Below are positions 27,516 through 36,389 of a DNA stretch of 64,000 nucleotides, piece by piece. The notes under the pieces are model-generated. The model was not told where the DNA came from. It did no database searches and saw nothing but the letters and a program-made list of their open reading frames with translations. The stretch is taken from positions 806,001 through 870,000 of the forward strand of contig CP042428.1 of the NCBI GenBank assembly GCA_024207135.1, read 5' to 3'. Source of the DNA: Arthrobacter sp. C2 (GTDB lineage: Bacteria; Actinomycetota; Actinomycetes; Actinomycetales; Micrococcaceae). A program made the position numbers and the translations under genes. Position 1 is the stretch's first letter. Every line of letters begins with the position of its first letter.

Positions 27516-28229
27516 GTGAACAACCCTCAAGCCCCCGACACCGCGGGCACCCCGATGCAAGCACCAGGCGATGGCCGCTCGGTGCGCTGGGATGCCCACC
27601 GGGCCGCGCGGCGCCTGGAACTGATCAAGCTCGCTCGGCACACGATCCACCGGCTGGGCCCCGGCGCCTCCATGGAGGAGATCGCCGCGCAGGCGAACAC
27701 CTCCAAGTCCGTCTTCTACCGCTACTTCGGCGACAAGGAGGGACTGCGCCAGGCGCTGGGCCAGTACGTCATCACCAACTTCCGCACCGAGGTGATCGCC
27801 GCGGCCCTCAAGTCCAGCGGCGAGGGCGACGCCTTGCACGCCATGGTGCTGGCCTACCTGCGGATGGCCGCGACCTCCCCGAACATCTACTTCTTCGTCA
27901 CCGCCAGCCCCGCAACGGACGTGCTGACCGACCCGGCCGGTGCCGGGGGGCAGGTCCGCGACGGGGCACTGAACGACTTCTTCGAGGACCTGGCAACGAT
28001 GATGCGCGAACGCATGCACGCCTACATGGGCGTCGGGCCCGGGGAGCGGGCCAGCCCCGCCCTCGAGCTCTGGCCGCGCGCATCGATCGGCATGGTCCGC
28101 GCCGCCGGCGAATTGTGGCTGCGCGCACCCGAAGGCCCCGGGCGCCCCGGCATCGAGGAACTCGCCCGGAGCCTGACCCTGTGGCTCACCCACGGCGTCG
28201 CGTCCCAGGCCTCGCTCGACCTCCCCTAG
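27516..28229 (+). CDS. TetR-family transcriptional regulator
   Basis: The 237-residue regulator has an N-terminal TetR HTH (about residues 35-80; ASMEEIAAQANTSKSVFYRY, then FGDKEG) and an all-helical ligand domain. The start codon GTG 27516 directly follows the last base of the operator palindrome. There is no room for a ribosome site, so the message should be leaderless. It lies between the thiolase operon and the acyl-CoA oxidase gene. By position it is an autoregulated repressor that senses an acyl-CoA or fatty acid. Confidence 0.9.
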   Translation: MNNPQAPDTAGTPMQAPGDGRSVRWDAHRAARRLELIKLARHTIHRLGPGASMEEIAAQANTSKSVFYRYFGDKEGLRQALGQYVITNFRTEVIAAALKSSGEGDALHAMVLAYLRMAATSPNIYFFVTASPATDVLTDPAGAGGQVRDGALNDFFEDLATMMRERMHAYMGVGPGERASPALELWPRASIGMVRAAGELWLRAPEGPGRPGIEELARSLTLWLTHGVASQASLDLP

Positions 28230-28335
28230 CCCGCAAGCTCCTTCCCCACGGCAAGACGACCACCAAACATCCAAGAAATCCAGCGTCAGTTCCCCCGCAC
28301 CGCGAGGGCAGCACAACCGAAAGGCAGATACGCCA

Positions 28336-30417
28336 GTGACCCAGGAACAAATCACCCTCGACACCGCCGACGTCACCATCGACGTGGCATCCCTCGGCGA
28401 ACAGCTGCTGGGCCGCTGGGCGGAGATCCGCAAGGAAGCCCGCGCCCTGGCCGGCACCGAGGCCTTGCGCGGAACCCCCGGGCTGACCATGGACGAACAC
28501 CGCGAACGCGTCTTCACCCAGCTGCACGAACTGGTCAACGCCAAGGCCGTGCACCGGGCCTTCCCCGCGCGCCTGGGCGGGCAGGACAACCACGGCGGCT
28601 CCATCGCCAGCTTCGAGGAACTGGTCACCGCCGACCCGTCCCTGCAGATCAAGGCCGGCGTCCAGTGGGGCCTGTTCGGCTGCGCGGTGCTGCACCTGGG
28701 CACCGCCGAACACCACGACAAGTGGCTGCCGGGCATCATGTCCCTGGAAATCCCCGGGGCCTTCGCGATGACCGAGATCGGGCACGGCTCGGACGTCGCC
28801 TCCATCGGCACCACCGCCACCTATGACGACCAGGCGCAGGAATTCGTCATCAACACCCCCTTCAAGGCCGCATGGAAGGAATTCCTGGGCAACGCGGGGG
28901 TCCACGGCAAGGCCGCGGTGGTCTTCGCCCAGCTCATCACCGGCGGCGTGAACCACGGCGTGCACGCCTTCTACGTCGACATCCGGGACGAGAACGGCTT
29001 CCTGCCGGGCATCGGCGGACAGGACGACGGACTCAAGGGCGGACTGAACGGCATCGACAACGGACGGCTGCACTTCACCAACGTCCGCATCCCGCGCACC
29101 AACCTGCTCAACCGCTACGGCGACGTCACCGCGGACGGCACCTACTCCTCGCCCATCCACTCCCCCGGCCGCCGCTTCTTCACCATGCTCGGCACCCTGG
29201 TCCAGGGCCGCGTCTCGCTGGACGGCGCCGCCACGGCCGCCTCCAAGATCGCCCTGCAGATCGCGGTCACCTACGCCAACCAGCGCCGCCAGTTCAACGC
29301 CTCCTCCGACATCCAGGAGGAGAACATCATGGACTACCAGCGCCACCAGCGCCGGCTCATCCCCCGCCTGGCCCGCACCTACGCCGCGTCCTTCGCCCAC
29401 GAGGAACTGCTGGCGAAGTTCGACGACGTCTTCTCCGGGGCCACCGACACCGACGCCGACCGCCAGGACCTTGAGACCCTGGCCGCAGCCCTGAAGCCGC
29501 TGAGCACCTGGGACGCACTGGACACCCTGCAGGAGGCCCGCGAGGCCTGCGGCGGCGCCGGATTCATTGCCGAGAACCGCTTCACCGCCCTGCGCGCGGA
29601 CCTGGACATCTACGTCACCTTCGAGGGCGACAACAACGTGCTGCTGCAGCTGGTGGGCAAGCGGCTGCTGACCGACTACGGGCAGGAATTCCGCAAGCTC
29701 GACGCCGGGGTGCTGGCCCGCTACGTGGTCAAGCAGGCCGAAAACGTTGCGCTGCACCGCACCGGGCTGCGCTCGGTCGGCCAGGCGTTCGCGGACACCG
29801 GGGATGAGCGCAAGAGCGCCAACTTCTTCAAGGACGAATCCAACCAGCGCGCCCTACTCACCGACCGGATCAACACCATGGTCGCTGAGATCGCCGACGC
29901 GCTGCGCGGGGTCAACACCAAGGACCGCGCGGCCTCCGCCGCCGCCTTCAACGAGAAGCAGGACGCGCTGATCGCCGCGGCCCGCGCGCACGGCGAGCTG
30001 CTGCGCTGGGAGGCCTTCACCACGGCCCTGGGCAACACCTCCGACGCCGGGACCCGCACGGTGCTGACCTGGCTGCGCGACGTGTACGCGCTGACCCTCA
30101 TCGAGGAGAACCTCGGCTGGTACCTGATGAATGGGCGCCTGTCGATGCAGCGGGCCCGCACGCTCACCGGCTACATCAACATCCTGCTCGCCCGGCTTCG
30201 CCCGCACGCCCAGGACCTGGTCGATGCCTTCGGCTACGGTCCGGAGCACCTGCGCGCGAAGATCGCCGACGGAGGGGAAGCCGAACGCCAGGATGAGGCC
30301 GCCCAGTACTACCGCAAGCTGCGTGCCAGTGCCGATGCCCCGGTTGACGAGAAGGTGCTGATCGCGCGCGAGAAGGCCGCCAAGAAGGCCGCGCACCACG
30401 CGTCTGCCAAGAAGTAG
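28336..30417 (+). CDS. Acyl-CoA oxidase/dehydrogenase-like flavoenzyme
   Basis: The 693-residue product is longer than ordinary acyl-CoA dehydrogenases and matches the acyl-CoA oxidase layout. It has a flavin-binding middle domain (AFAMTEIGHGSDVASIGTTA), the CGGAGFIAENR segment, the oxidase-type FEGDNNVLLQLV, and an extra helical C-terminal domain (about 470-690). The C-terminus is rich in Lys and Ala. It would introduce the trans-2 double bond into acyl-CoA, passing electrons to oxygen or an electron-transfer partner. It starts at GTG 28336 after AAAGG, 106 bases downstream of tetR, and probably completes the beta-oxidation set opposite. Confidence 0.88.
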   Translation: MTQEQITLDTADVTIDVASLGEQLLGRWAEIRKEARALAGTEALRGTPGLTMDEHRERVFTQLHELVNAKAVHRAFPARLGGQDNHGGSIASFEELVTADPSLQIKAGVQWGLFGCAVLHLGTAEHHDKWLPGIMSLEIPGAFAMTEIGHGSDVASIGTTATYDDQAQEFVINTPFKAAWKEFLGNAGVHGKAAVVFAQLITGGVNHGVHAFYVDIRDENGFLPGIGGQDDGLKGGLNGIDNGRLHFTNVRIPRTNLLNRYGDVTADGTYSSPIHSPGRRFFTMLGTLVQGRVSLDGAATAASKIALQIAVTYANQRRQFNASSDIQEENIMDYQRHQRRLIPRLARTYAASFAHEELLAKFDDVFSGATDTDADRQDLETLAAALKPLSTWDALDTLQEAREACGGAGFIAENRFTALRADLDIYVTFEGDNNVLLQLVGKRLLTDYGQEFRKLDAGVLARYVVKQAENVALHRTGLRSVGQAFADTGDERKSANFFKDESNQRALLTDRINTMVAEIADALRGVNTKDRAASAAAFNEKQDALIAAARAHGELLRWEAFTTALGNTSDAGTRTVLTWLRDVYALTLIEENLGWYLMNGRLSMQRARTLTGYINILLARLRPHAQDLVDAFGYGPEHLRAKIADGGEAERQDEAAQYYRKLRASADAPVDEKVLIAREKAAKKAAHHASAKK

Positions 30418-30435
30418 CCCGGGCACCCATCCCCG

Positions 30436-30499
30436 ACGGGGAGTGCGGCGCGGACCAACAGGCAATCGACTGCCCTTCGGTCCGCACCGCACTCCCCGT
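30436..30499. terminator. Terminator between the acyl-CoA oxidase gene and the DinB-like gene
   Basis: The 21-base arms 30436-30456 and 30479-30499 enclose a smaller GGCA/TGCC hairpin. One pair is C-A on the plus strand and G-U on the minus strand, so the stem is better in the minus transcript of the convergent gene, though it probably serves both. Confidence 0.75.
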
Positions 30500-30582
30500 T
30501 TGGCTTTCCCTGATCCTTTGGGGGCCCGTATCAGGCGCGTTCCGTAGTTGATCCCCGTGGATCAAGGACTTCCGAACCTGCT

Positions 30583-31230
30583 TCAGGATCCTGCGTGCGT
30601 CGCGAAGGCCGCCGCACCCGGTCCGGAGACTTCATCCACCGCCAGGGGGCGGCCGGAAACGGCCAGCAGCAAGGAAATCGCCGGGCCGCGGACCATCAAG
30701 TCCCCGGAACCGTGCTCGAACCCGGTGTCCGTGGCAACCAGCCGGAACCCGGCGGCGCGTTCCTTGCCGCCGCCCATCTTGGTGCTGGTCCGCACCTGGT
30801 ATTCCAACGCCGTGGCCACGTGTGCGGCTGGGTAGTCGCTCCGGAGGCCCAGTGGACGGCGAATGTCCTCCCCGTGCACGAACGCCTCCACCAGGCGGGT
30901 GGGCAAGGCCGCCGGCGGGGTGCTGGTTCGCGTGAGCACCGTGCGGAACCCGGCCAGCGTCCGTGCCGGGTCCGCGCAGCGTTCCCTAGCGAGTCCCACG
31001 GCATTGTCCTGGTCGAAGTTGAAGCCCGCAGCGAACATGCGGCGGATGAATCCCAGCCGGGTGGTCTTGGCGGAGTCGACAAGGTGGGCCAGCACGTCGT
31101 GCACGGACCAGCCGGGGCACAGCGACGGCGTCTCCCAGTGCCCGGGCGCCAGGCTTTCGAGGTCGTCGGCCAGGGCCAGGCGCTCCCGGTGAACGACGGG
31201 CCAGATCACGGAGCTCGGTGCAGGGGTCAT
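30583..31230 (-). CDS. TIGR03083-type DinB-like protein (maleylpyruvate isomerase N-terminal family)
   Basis: The 215-residue product has the four-helix DinB/MDMPI metal-binding fold. The motif LCPGWSVHDVLAHLVD is near residue 40, and FVHGEDIRRPLG near residue 120 supplies further ligands. Family members include mycothiol-dependent enzymes, and this genome has mshA and mshC, so a mycothiol-linked role is plausible; the substrate is unknown. I chose ATG 31230 because the longer reading has no family similarity. Confidence 0.85.
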   Translation of the reverse strand: MTPAPSSVIWPVVHRERLALADDLESLAPGHWETPSLCPGWSVHDVLAHLVDSAKTTRLGFIRRMFAAGFNFDQDNAVGLARERCADPARTLAGFRTVLTRTSTPPAALPTRLVEAFVHGEDIRRPLGLRSDYPAAHVATALEYQVRTSTKMGGGKERAAGFRLVATDTGFEHGSGDLMVRGPAISLLLAVSGRPLAVDEVSGPGAAAFATHAGS

Positions 31231-31362
31231 GGTTCCACCCAAGCAGTTGCCACGCGCCGAGGCAACAATCCCTGGTCGCCCGATCCACCGGATGGCCGCG
31301 GATCCGTCCCGTTCCGCGCGACGCGCACGCCCCTCGACCTGCCGGGAATCCTTGGTCCCGGG

Positions 31363-31391
31363 TTCAGTCGGGGCCGCCTGTCGCATAGAGT
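31363..31391 (+). promoter_or_regulatory. Promoter of pspA
   Basis: TTCAGT (31363-31368) and TAGAGT (31386-31391) are separated by 17 bases. The predicted start lies about 32 bases upstream of the pspA ATG. Confidence 0.55.
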
Positions 31392-31429
31392 TATTCCAAC
31401 GCGGCTTATGAAAGGGCAACGCTCCCCCC

Positions 31430-32245
31430 ATGAAGAAGAACTCGATTTTTGCACGACTGTTCCGCATCGGAAAGTCCAACGCCAACGCGGCATTGGATGC
31501 GCTGGAAGATCCGCAGAAGATGCTGGACCAGAACGTGCGTGACTACTCCGACAACATTGCCAAGGCCGAAACCGCGGTGGCCCAGACCATCGGCAACCTG
31601 CGCATGCTTGAGGACGACTACAAGACCGCGGTCAACGACGCCCGCGAGTGGGGCGCCAAGGCACTGGCCGCCTCGAACAAGGCCGAGGAATACGCGGCCG
31701 CCGGCGACGGCGCCAACGCCGAGAAGTTCAACAAGCTGGCCACCGTGGCCATCCAGCGCCAGATGTCCAGCGAGAAGCAGGCTGCCAACGCCGAGCCGAA
31801 CATCGCCTCGCAGCGCCAGGTCGTCGAGCAGCTCAAGACCGGCCTGAACACCATGTCGACCAAGCGCCAGGAATTGGTGGCCAAGCGCGACGAGCTGGTG
31901 GCCCGCGCCCGCAACGCCAAGACCCAGGGCCAGATGATGGACGCGGTCAAGGCCCTGGACATGAGCGACCCGACCTCCGAGATCGGGCGCTTCGAAGCCA
32001 AGATCCGCTCCGACGAAGCGCGCGTGCGCGGTGCGGCCGAGCTTGCTTCTTCCTCCCTGGATGCGCAGTTTGCCTCCCTGGAGGATCTGGGCGAGTCCAC
32101 CGAGGTCGAGGCACGTCTGGCGGCCATGAAGGCCGAGAAGAACATCCTGGAACAGGCACCTGCCGCCGCGCAGCTTGAGGACGCCCCGGCGGCGTCCGAG
32201 ATCAAAGCCCGCCTGGCGGAGCTGAAGGCCAAGAACCAGGGCTAG
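31430..32245 (+). CDS. pspA: PspA/IM30 (Vipp1-like) membrane-stress protein
   Basis: The 271-residue product is almost entirely helical with long coiled coils (about 20-215). The N-terminus IFARLFRIGKSNANAALD resembles the membrane-inserting amphipathic helix of PspA/Vipp1, which form ESCRT-III-like assemblies on damaged membranes. The Ala-rich C-terminus (PAAAQLEDAPAASE) ends in another helix. It stands alone with its own promoter and terminator; no pspB, pspC or pspF homologue is beside it. Confidence 0.9.
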   Translation: MKKNSIFARLFRIGKSNANAALDALEDPQKMLDQNVRDYSDNIAKAETAVAQTIGNLRMLEDDYKTAVNDAREWGAKALAASNKAEEYAAAGDGANAEKFNKLATVAIQRQMSSEKQAANAEPNIASQRQVVEQLKTGLNTMSTKRQELVAKRDELVARARNAKTQGQMMDAVKALDMSDPTSEIGRFEAKIRSDEARVRGAAELASSSLDAQFASLEDLGESTEVEARLAAMKAEKNILEQAPAAAQLEDAPAASEIKARLAELKAKNQG

Positions 32246-32292
32246 TTTTCCTGCCGCGGATGCAGCTTCCGCGCTGCCTCCGGGGCCATGAC

Positions 32293-32323
32293 GCGGGGTT
32301 GGACACCAGTTGTCCAACCCCGC
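32293..32323 (+). terminator. Terminator of pspA
   Basis: A perfect 13-bp stem (32293-32305 with 32311-32323) with a five-base loop, followed by CTTCGTTT, lies 47 bases after the pspA stop. Confidence 0.8.
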
Positions 32324-32448
32324 CTTCGTTTCCCCGTCAGAGGAACGCCGTGCCGGTTCCCTTTCACCACAGGTCAACCATTCTTTGTAGGCCGTTGACT
32401 GCCGGCCTCATCGTGGTTGAATGGACTGACACGAACGGGGGGCCACGA

Positions 32449-32733
32449 ATGCGCAAGAGTCGAGGTTTTGCAGCAGGAATCTTGTTCGGATGGGGACTTC
32501 TCCTCATGGCCAGCCCCGTTGCCCTGTATCTGTTCATCCATGGAGAAGCCGAGCGCAAGTCGTGGATCATTTCCGGCCCCGAACCGTTCAGCGATTTTGC
32601 CGGCGGCCCCTACCAATTACGCATGTACGTCGGACTTTTTGCCGCAGGGGTCATCCTCCTGGCCGGTGGATTGATCGCCGGTTACTTCAAGCGTCGCGCG
32701 GCGCGCAGGCGACACGGCGCCTGGCTGGTGTAG
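32449..32733 (+). CDS. Small two-helix membrane protein, unknown
   Basis: No family is recognised. The 94-residue product from ATG 32449 (MRKSRGFAAGILFGWG) has two membrane helices (about 8-30 and 58-80), a short loop between them with ISGPEPFSDFAGGP, and an Arg-rich end (FKRRAARRRHG). Basic residues on both ends predict a hairpin with both termini in the cytoplasm. GGGGGG upstream could act as a ribosome site. The longer in-frame reading starts inside the pspA terminator region and is rejected. Confidence 0.65.
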   Translation: MRKSRGFAAGILFGWGLLLMASPVALYLFIHGEAERKSWIISGPEPFSDFAGGPYQLRMYVGLFAAGVILLAGGLIAGYFKRRAARRRHGAWLV

Positions 32734-33251
32734 TTCAGCGAAGCGAATTCCGTTTTCAACGGCGGCCACTCAAGGATGAATTCCTGGCCGCACCATCATC
32801 AGGAAGCCGGATGTTGGATCCCTTTTTAGCCACTTGATGCTGGCTGGAATCGTGATCTTGGTGCCCGATGCGGGACCCGTCCGGTTCACGGTTCTAGCGC
32901 CATCGTGCCGAAAACGGTTGTCAGCGACAAAGACGGTAACAAGCAAACTGCTGATGCCGTACCCGAACCGGACCTCCTCAACACGCTTCATATGGGAACG
33001 AAAGGGTGCTGCAGGCCCGGCGAAACGGACACCTCGACGCATGGCCGACAACCGAGTAGCTCGTGAATTCGTCACATATCCGATGCTAAGGATGGACGCG
33101 TCCATTTACGGTCGTTACCCGACACAGCAGCATGTAGCTGCCCCCATCGGCGCCAGTCGGCCATGTCATATCCGCGAGATTCCTCTATGCAATTTCTTCC
33201 GCGCTTCGAACGCACTTGACGGGCTGGAATACAGGGCGAGGGCACAGACTT
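32734..33251. other. 518-base stretch without a recognisable gene
   Basis: The stretch looks less GC-rich than its surroundings and holds no protein I recognise. A minus-strand frame is open from about 33105 to 32770 (about 111 codons; from the internal ATG at 32991, MKRVEEVRFGYGISSLLVTV). It has no ribosome site or family match. It may be an unusual small gene or the remains of an insertion. Confidence 0.4.
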
Positions 33252-34391
33252 CTACTCTTGTTCCAGATCCACGCCGAGGATGCGGTCGTCCTCGGGACCC
33301 GGCGTCCCGCGGCCATCGGTGTTGTTGGTGAGGAACCACAGCTCCCCGTCCGGGGTTACCGTGACATCCCGAATGCGACCGTACTCGCCGACGTAGTGGT
33401 CGGTTGACGTGGCGGGGTCAGCGACGGGCACCGCGCGCAGCACCGATCCGCGCAGGTTGGCGATGAACAGGGTCCCATCGATGTGCGTCATGCCGCTGGG
33501 GCTGGCCGCATCAGGGGTCCACTGCTGCACCGGGTTAGTGAAGCCCTCGGCGTCGTCGATGCCCTCGACGGTCGGCCACCCGTAGTTGGCGCCGGCGCTG
33601 ATGATGTTCAGCTCGTCCCAGGTGTTTTGCCCGAACTCTGTTGCAAACATTGTCCCGTCCTGCGCCCACGCAAGTCCCTGTGGGTTGCGGTGCCCATAGC
33701 TGTAGACCAGGGAACCGTCGAACGGATTGTCATTGGGTACATCCCCGTCGGCGCTCATCCGCAGGATCTTGCCGCCCAGCGAATCCAGGTCCTGTGCTTG
33801 GTCGGCCTGCCCGGCGTCTCCCACGGTGGCATAGAGCATACCGTCCGGGCCAAAGGCGAGGCGTCCTCCGTCGTGGTAGCTCGCCGAGGGGATCCCGTCA
33901 AGAATCGAATCGGCAGCGCCCAGCGCCAGCGCCCCGGACTCGCCGGTGATATCGAAGCGTTGGATGCGGTTCTCCCCGGCACCCGTCGAGTAGACGTACA
34001 GCCGTCCATGGTCATCGACCGCCAGGCCCAGCAGGCCGCCCTCGCCGGCGCCGGCCACCCCTGGAACCGTCCCGATGACACGGGAGCTCCCGTCCTTGGC
34101 CAGTTCGAGGATGCGGGCGCTGTCGCGTTCACTGACCAAGGCCTTGCCGTCACGGAACACCACGGACCAGGGGGCCTGAATGCCGCTGCTGACCACCCGC
34201 GGAGTGCCGGTGGGTGCCGCAGCTCCGGCCGGTTCCGCCGACGAGTACGTTGATGGCGACGGCGTTGACGGTCCATCCGATGAGGTGGCCGGCGGCGAGG
34301 GCTGGGCCGGAGGTGTCGGTGTGCATGAAGTCAGCAGAAAGCTGAACCCCAGGCCGGCGGCCAGCACCGATGCTGCTCGTAGGTTCTTCAA
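33252..34391 (-). CDS. PQQ-dependent sugar (sorbosone/glucose-type) dehydrogenase lipoprotein
   Basis: The 379-residue product starts at TTG 34391, seven bases after CAGGAG. It has a lipoprotein signal ending FSFLLTSC (lipobox Cys near residue 22) and a Pro/Ser/Thr-rich linker to about residue 65. A soluble-glucose-dehydrogenase-like beta-propeller follows (GIQAPWSVVFRDG, GEGGLLGLAVDDHG, GRLAFGPDGMLYATVGDAG, YGHRNPQGLAW). The family oxidises sugars or aldoses outside the membrane using pyrroloquinoline quinone, and some members bind no PQQ. No PQQ synthesis genes are in the window. Confidence 0.85.
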   Translation of the reverse strand: MKNLRAASVLAAGLGFSFLLTSCTPTPPAQPSPPATSSDGPSTPSPSTYSSAEPAGAAAPTGTPRVVSSGIQAPWSVVFRDGKALVSERDSARILELAKDGSSRVIGTVPGVAGAGEGGLLGLAVDDHGRLYVYSTGAGENRIQRFDITGESGALALGAADSILDGIPSASYHDGGRLAFGPDGMLYATVGDAGQADQAQDLDSLGGKILRMSADGDVPNDNPFDGSLVYSYGHRNPQGLAWAQDGTMFATEFGQNTWDELNIISAGANYGWPTVEGIDDAEGFTNPVQQWTPDAASPSGMTHIDGTLFIANLRGSVLRAVPVADPATSTDHYVGEYGRIRDVTVTPDGELWFLTNNTDGRGTPGPEDDRILGVDLEQE

Positions 34392-34452
34392 GGTTTTCTC
34401 CTGGGCGTTCCGAGTTTCTTGTGATGGTTCTAGGGTGGCCGAAGTGCCTGCC

Positions 34453-35031
34453 CTAGTCGAGACGGGCGACGGTGATGTCACTGCCTTCGAGGAGCTCCAA
34501 TTGTTCGCCCGTGGCTTCGTAGGTCCCGAGATGGATGGTTTGGTCCGAAAAGTCAATGCCCGCGGTGTTGTAGTAGAAACCGAGGTTTCCCCACGGCTTG
34601 AAGTAGATCAGGTCGCCGTCTACCGGGTCCGAGCCCGAAGAACCTTCGGTCACCAGCTCCCGGGGCAGGTTGGCGATCTTCTCCCGCCCCGCGAATTCCT
34701 CGACAGGTACGGTGAGCGGGAGCATCGAGAGGAAGTCCCTGGCGGTGGGGTTCTCCGGCTTGATGGTGACATCGATGGACGTCTGCCCCGAGGTGAAACG
34801 CACGACGGGCAACTGCTCGGCGGCTGTTTCCGTGGCCGTTGATTCAGGCGCGGACGTGGTCGGGCTTGTCGCGGGCATCGATGCGGACGGCTGTGACGTG
34901 CTGGTCGCGGAGAGGGAGCTTGGCTCCGTGCCCGTTACCGGGGTCGAAGGTGTGGCGTCACCGGTCTGGGCGCATCCGGTCAGGGCCAGCAACAGCGCCA
35001 GAGATCCGGCGGTGATGTGGTTTCTACGCAT
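34453..35031 (-). CDS. Cyclophilin-like-fold lipoprotein
   Basis: The 192-residue product has a lipoprotein signal (SLALLLALTGC), a Ser/Thr/Pro-rich spacer to about residue 72 and a cyclophilin-like-fold domain at about 75-192. Visible segments include ENPTARDFLSMLPLTVPVEE, YFKPWGNLGFYYNTAG and DQTIHLGTYEATG. The fold resembles cyclophilin, but members lack isomerase residues and have no defined role. It is related in fold to the cytoplasmic protein at 40632. It lies between the MFS gene and the PQQ dehydrogenase on the minus strand, 61-83 bases from each. Confidence 0.8.
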   Translation of the reverse strand: MRRNHITAGSLALLLALTGCAQTGDATPSTPVTGTEPSSLSATSTSQPSASMPATSPTTSAPESTATETAAEQLPVVRFTSGQTSIDVTIKPENPTARDFLSMLPLTVPVEEFAGREKIANLPRELVTEGSSGSDPVDGDLIYFKPWGNLGFYYNTAGIDFSDQTIHLGTYEATGEQLELLEGSDITVARLD

Positions 35032-35114
35032 TCGTCGTGTCTCCTGTTGTCTGGTCGGTTGGAGGCGGTGTTTGGTGCGGCGGGTGCTGCGCGACTAACT
35101 CGCTTCCACGGAGG

Positions 35115-36389
35115 CTAGCGGGCAGAAGGGAAGGCATAACGACGTGCCATGAAGACGAGGGCCAGGGCAACGGCTGCCAGGGCAACCATCAGGATGGGCA
35201 GGAGCGTACCGTCGGCGGAACTGATCAAAACGGCACCGATAATGCCAGCGAAGAAGATGGCGACGTTGAACGCGACCCCGAGCAGGGAATTTGCGATATC
35301 GGCGTTCTCTCCACTGGCTGCACTGATGGAGCTCTGCAGTTGTGGTGCCGCTCCGCCGAAGGCAATTCCCCAGAGGGCAAGGGCCACCAGCACGGCGATC
35401 AGCGACTGGCTTCCGGCGATGAAGATGACGCCCGCGATCAGGAAGAGGGAGAGGCTGGCCAGGACCAGGGGCCGCGGTGCCCGGTCAATGAGGGTTCCGG
35501 TGATCCAGATGCCAACCAGGGCTGACACCCCGAACACCACCAGGGCCACGTCCACCGAGATGGACTCACTTGTCGTCCGCAGATAGGAGGCGATGTAGGT
35601 GTAAACGGTGTTGTGCGCCAGCATCCACGCAAAAATGACCACGAGGATCACCGATACCCCGGGGATGGAGAACACGCGGAGCATCGGGATTTGGGATTCC
35701 GCGCGCTGGCCGGGGGCATCGGGGACGATCGCCAGTGCGAGCAACCCGGTGAGAATCGTCAAGGCGGACAGTGCCCAGAAGGAGAAGCGCCAGTCAAAGG
35801 TTGTGCCCAGCCACGACCCGAGGGGCGTGCCCACGGCCAACCCGAGCGGCGTGCCGATCGAGGCAATGGCCAGGGCCCTTCCGGCGAACTTCGGGGCGGA
35901 GATTCGACGCGCGTAACCGGCCATCATTCCCCACGCCAACCCGGAAAAGGCTCCGGCAACGAACCTGGCCGACAGGGAAAGAATGATGTCCTCCGAGCCG
36001 GCCGCGACGATGTTCGCCACCAGAAAGCCCAGGATGGCTACGAGGAAAACGGGCTTGCGCCGCATCCCGCGGGTCAGCGCAATGGCAGGGATCGTGAGGA
36101 CCACGGTGCCCAGCGCGTAGGCGCTGACCATTTGACCCGCGGTGGCCTCGGCAATGCCCAGTCCGCTGGCGATCTGAGGCAGCAAGCCCGCTGGCATGGT
36201 TTCGGTGGCAATGAGGATGAAGCCCATGAGCGCCATGACGAGCAATGCAGCCAGTGGCAGTCGATCGCCCGGAACCCGCGGGATCGCGGCCGCCGTTGGC
36301 ATCGCTTCGGCAAGTTTCGTTGCTCCCGCGCCGATTCCCGGCGTGGCGCCGTCGCTTTCGGCGCGGCTCGAGAAGGTTTCTTTCGTCAA
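35115..36389 (-). CDS. MFS transporter (DHA1-type drug/sugar efflux family)
   Basis: The 424-residue product has about 12 membrane helices after a 45-residue cytoplasmic N-terminus. It carries the loop motif L-T-R-G-M-R-R-K-P between helices 2 and 3 and the family's helix-5 motif in GTPLGLAVGTPLGSWLG. The N-terminal segment IATETMPAGLLPQIA is typical of AraJ/Cmx-like efflux carriers. The substrate cannot be read. The start is TTG 36389 after CAGGAAG. It follows the decayed reductase genes in the same direction and is itself intact. Confidence 0.88.
   Translation of the reverse strand: MTKETFSSRAESDGATPGIGAGATKLAEAMPTAAAIPRVPGDRLPLAALLVMALMGFILIATETMPAGLLPQIASGLGIAEATAGQMVSAYALGTVVLTIPAIALTRGMRRKPVFLVAILGFLVANIVAAGSEDIILSLSARFVAGAFSGLAWGMMAGYARRISAPKFAGRALAIASIGTPLGLAVGTPLGSWLGTTFDWRFSFWALSALTILTGLLALAIVPDAPGQRAESQIPMLRVFSIPGVSVILVVIFAWMLAHNTVYTYIASYLRTTSESISVDVALVVFGVSALVGIWITGTLIDRAPRPLVLASLSLFLIAGVIFIAGSQSLIAVLVALALWGIAFGGAAPQLQSSISAASGENADIANSLLGVAFNVAIFFAGIIGAVLISSADGTLLPILMVALAAVALALVFMARRYAFPSAR

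Noticed and set aside
32770-33105. Minus-strand 111-codon open frame as a gene
   Set aside because: No ribosome site, no recognised motif and no partner gene; kept only as a possibility in the gap entry.
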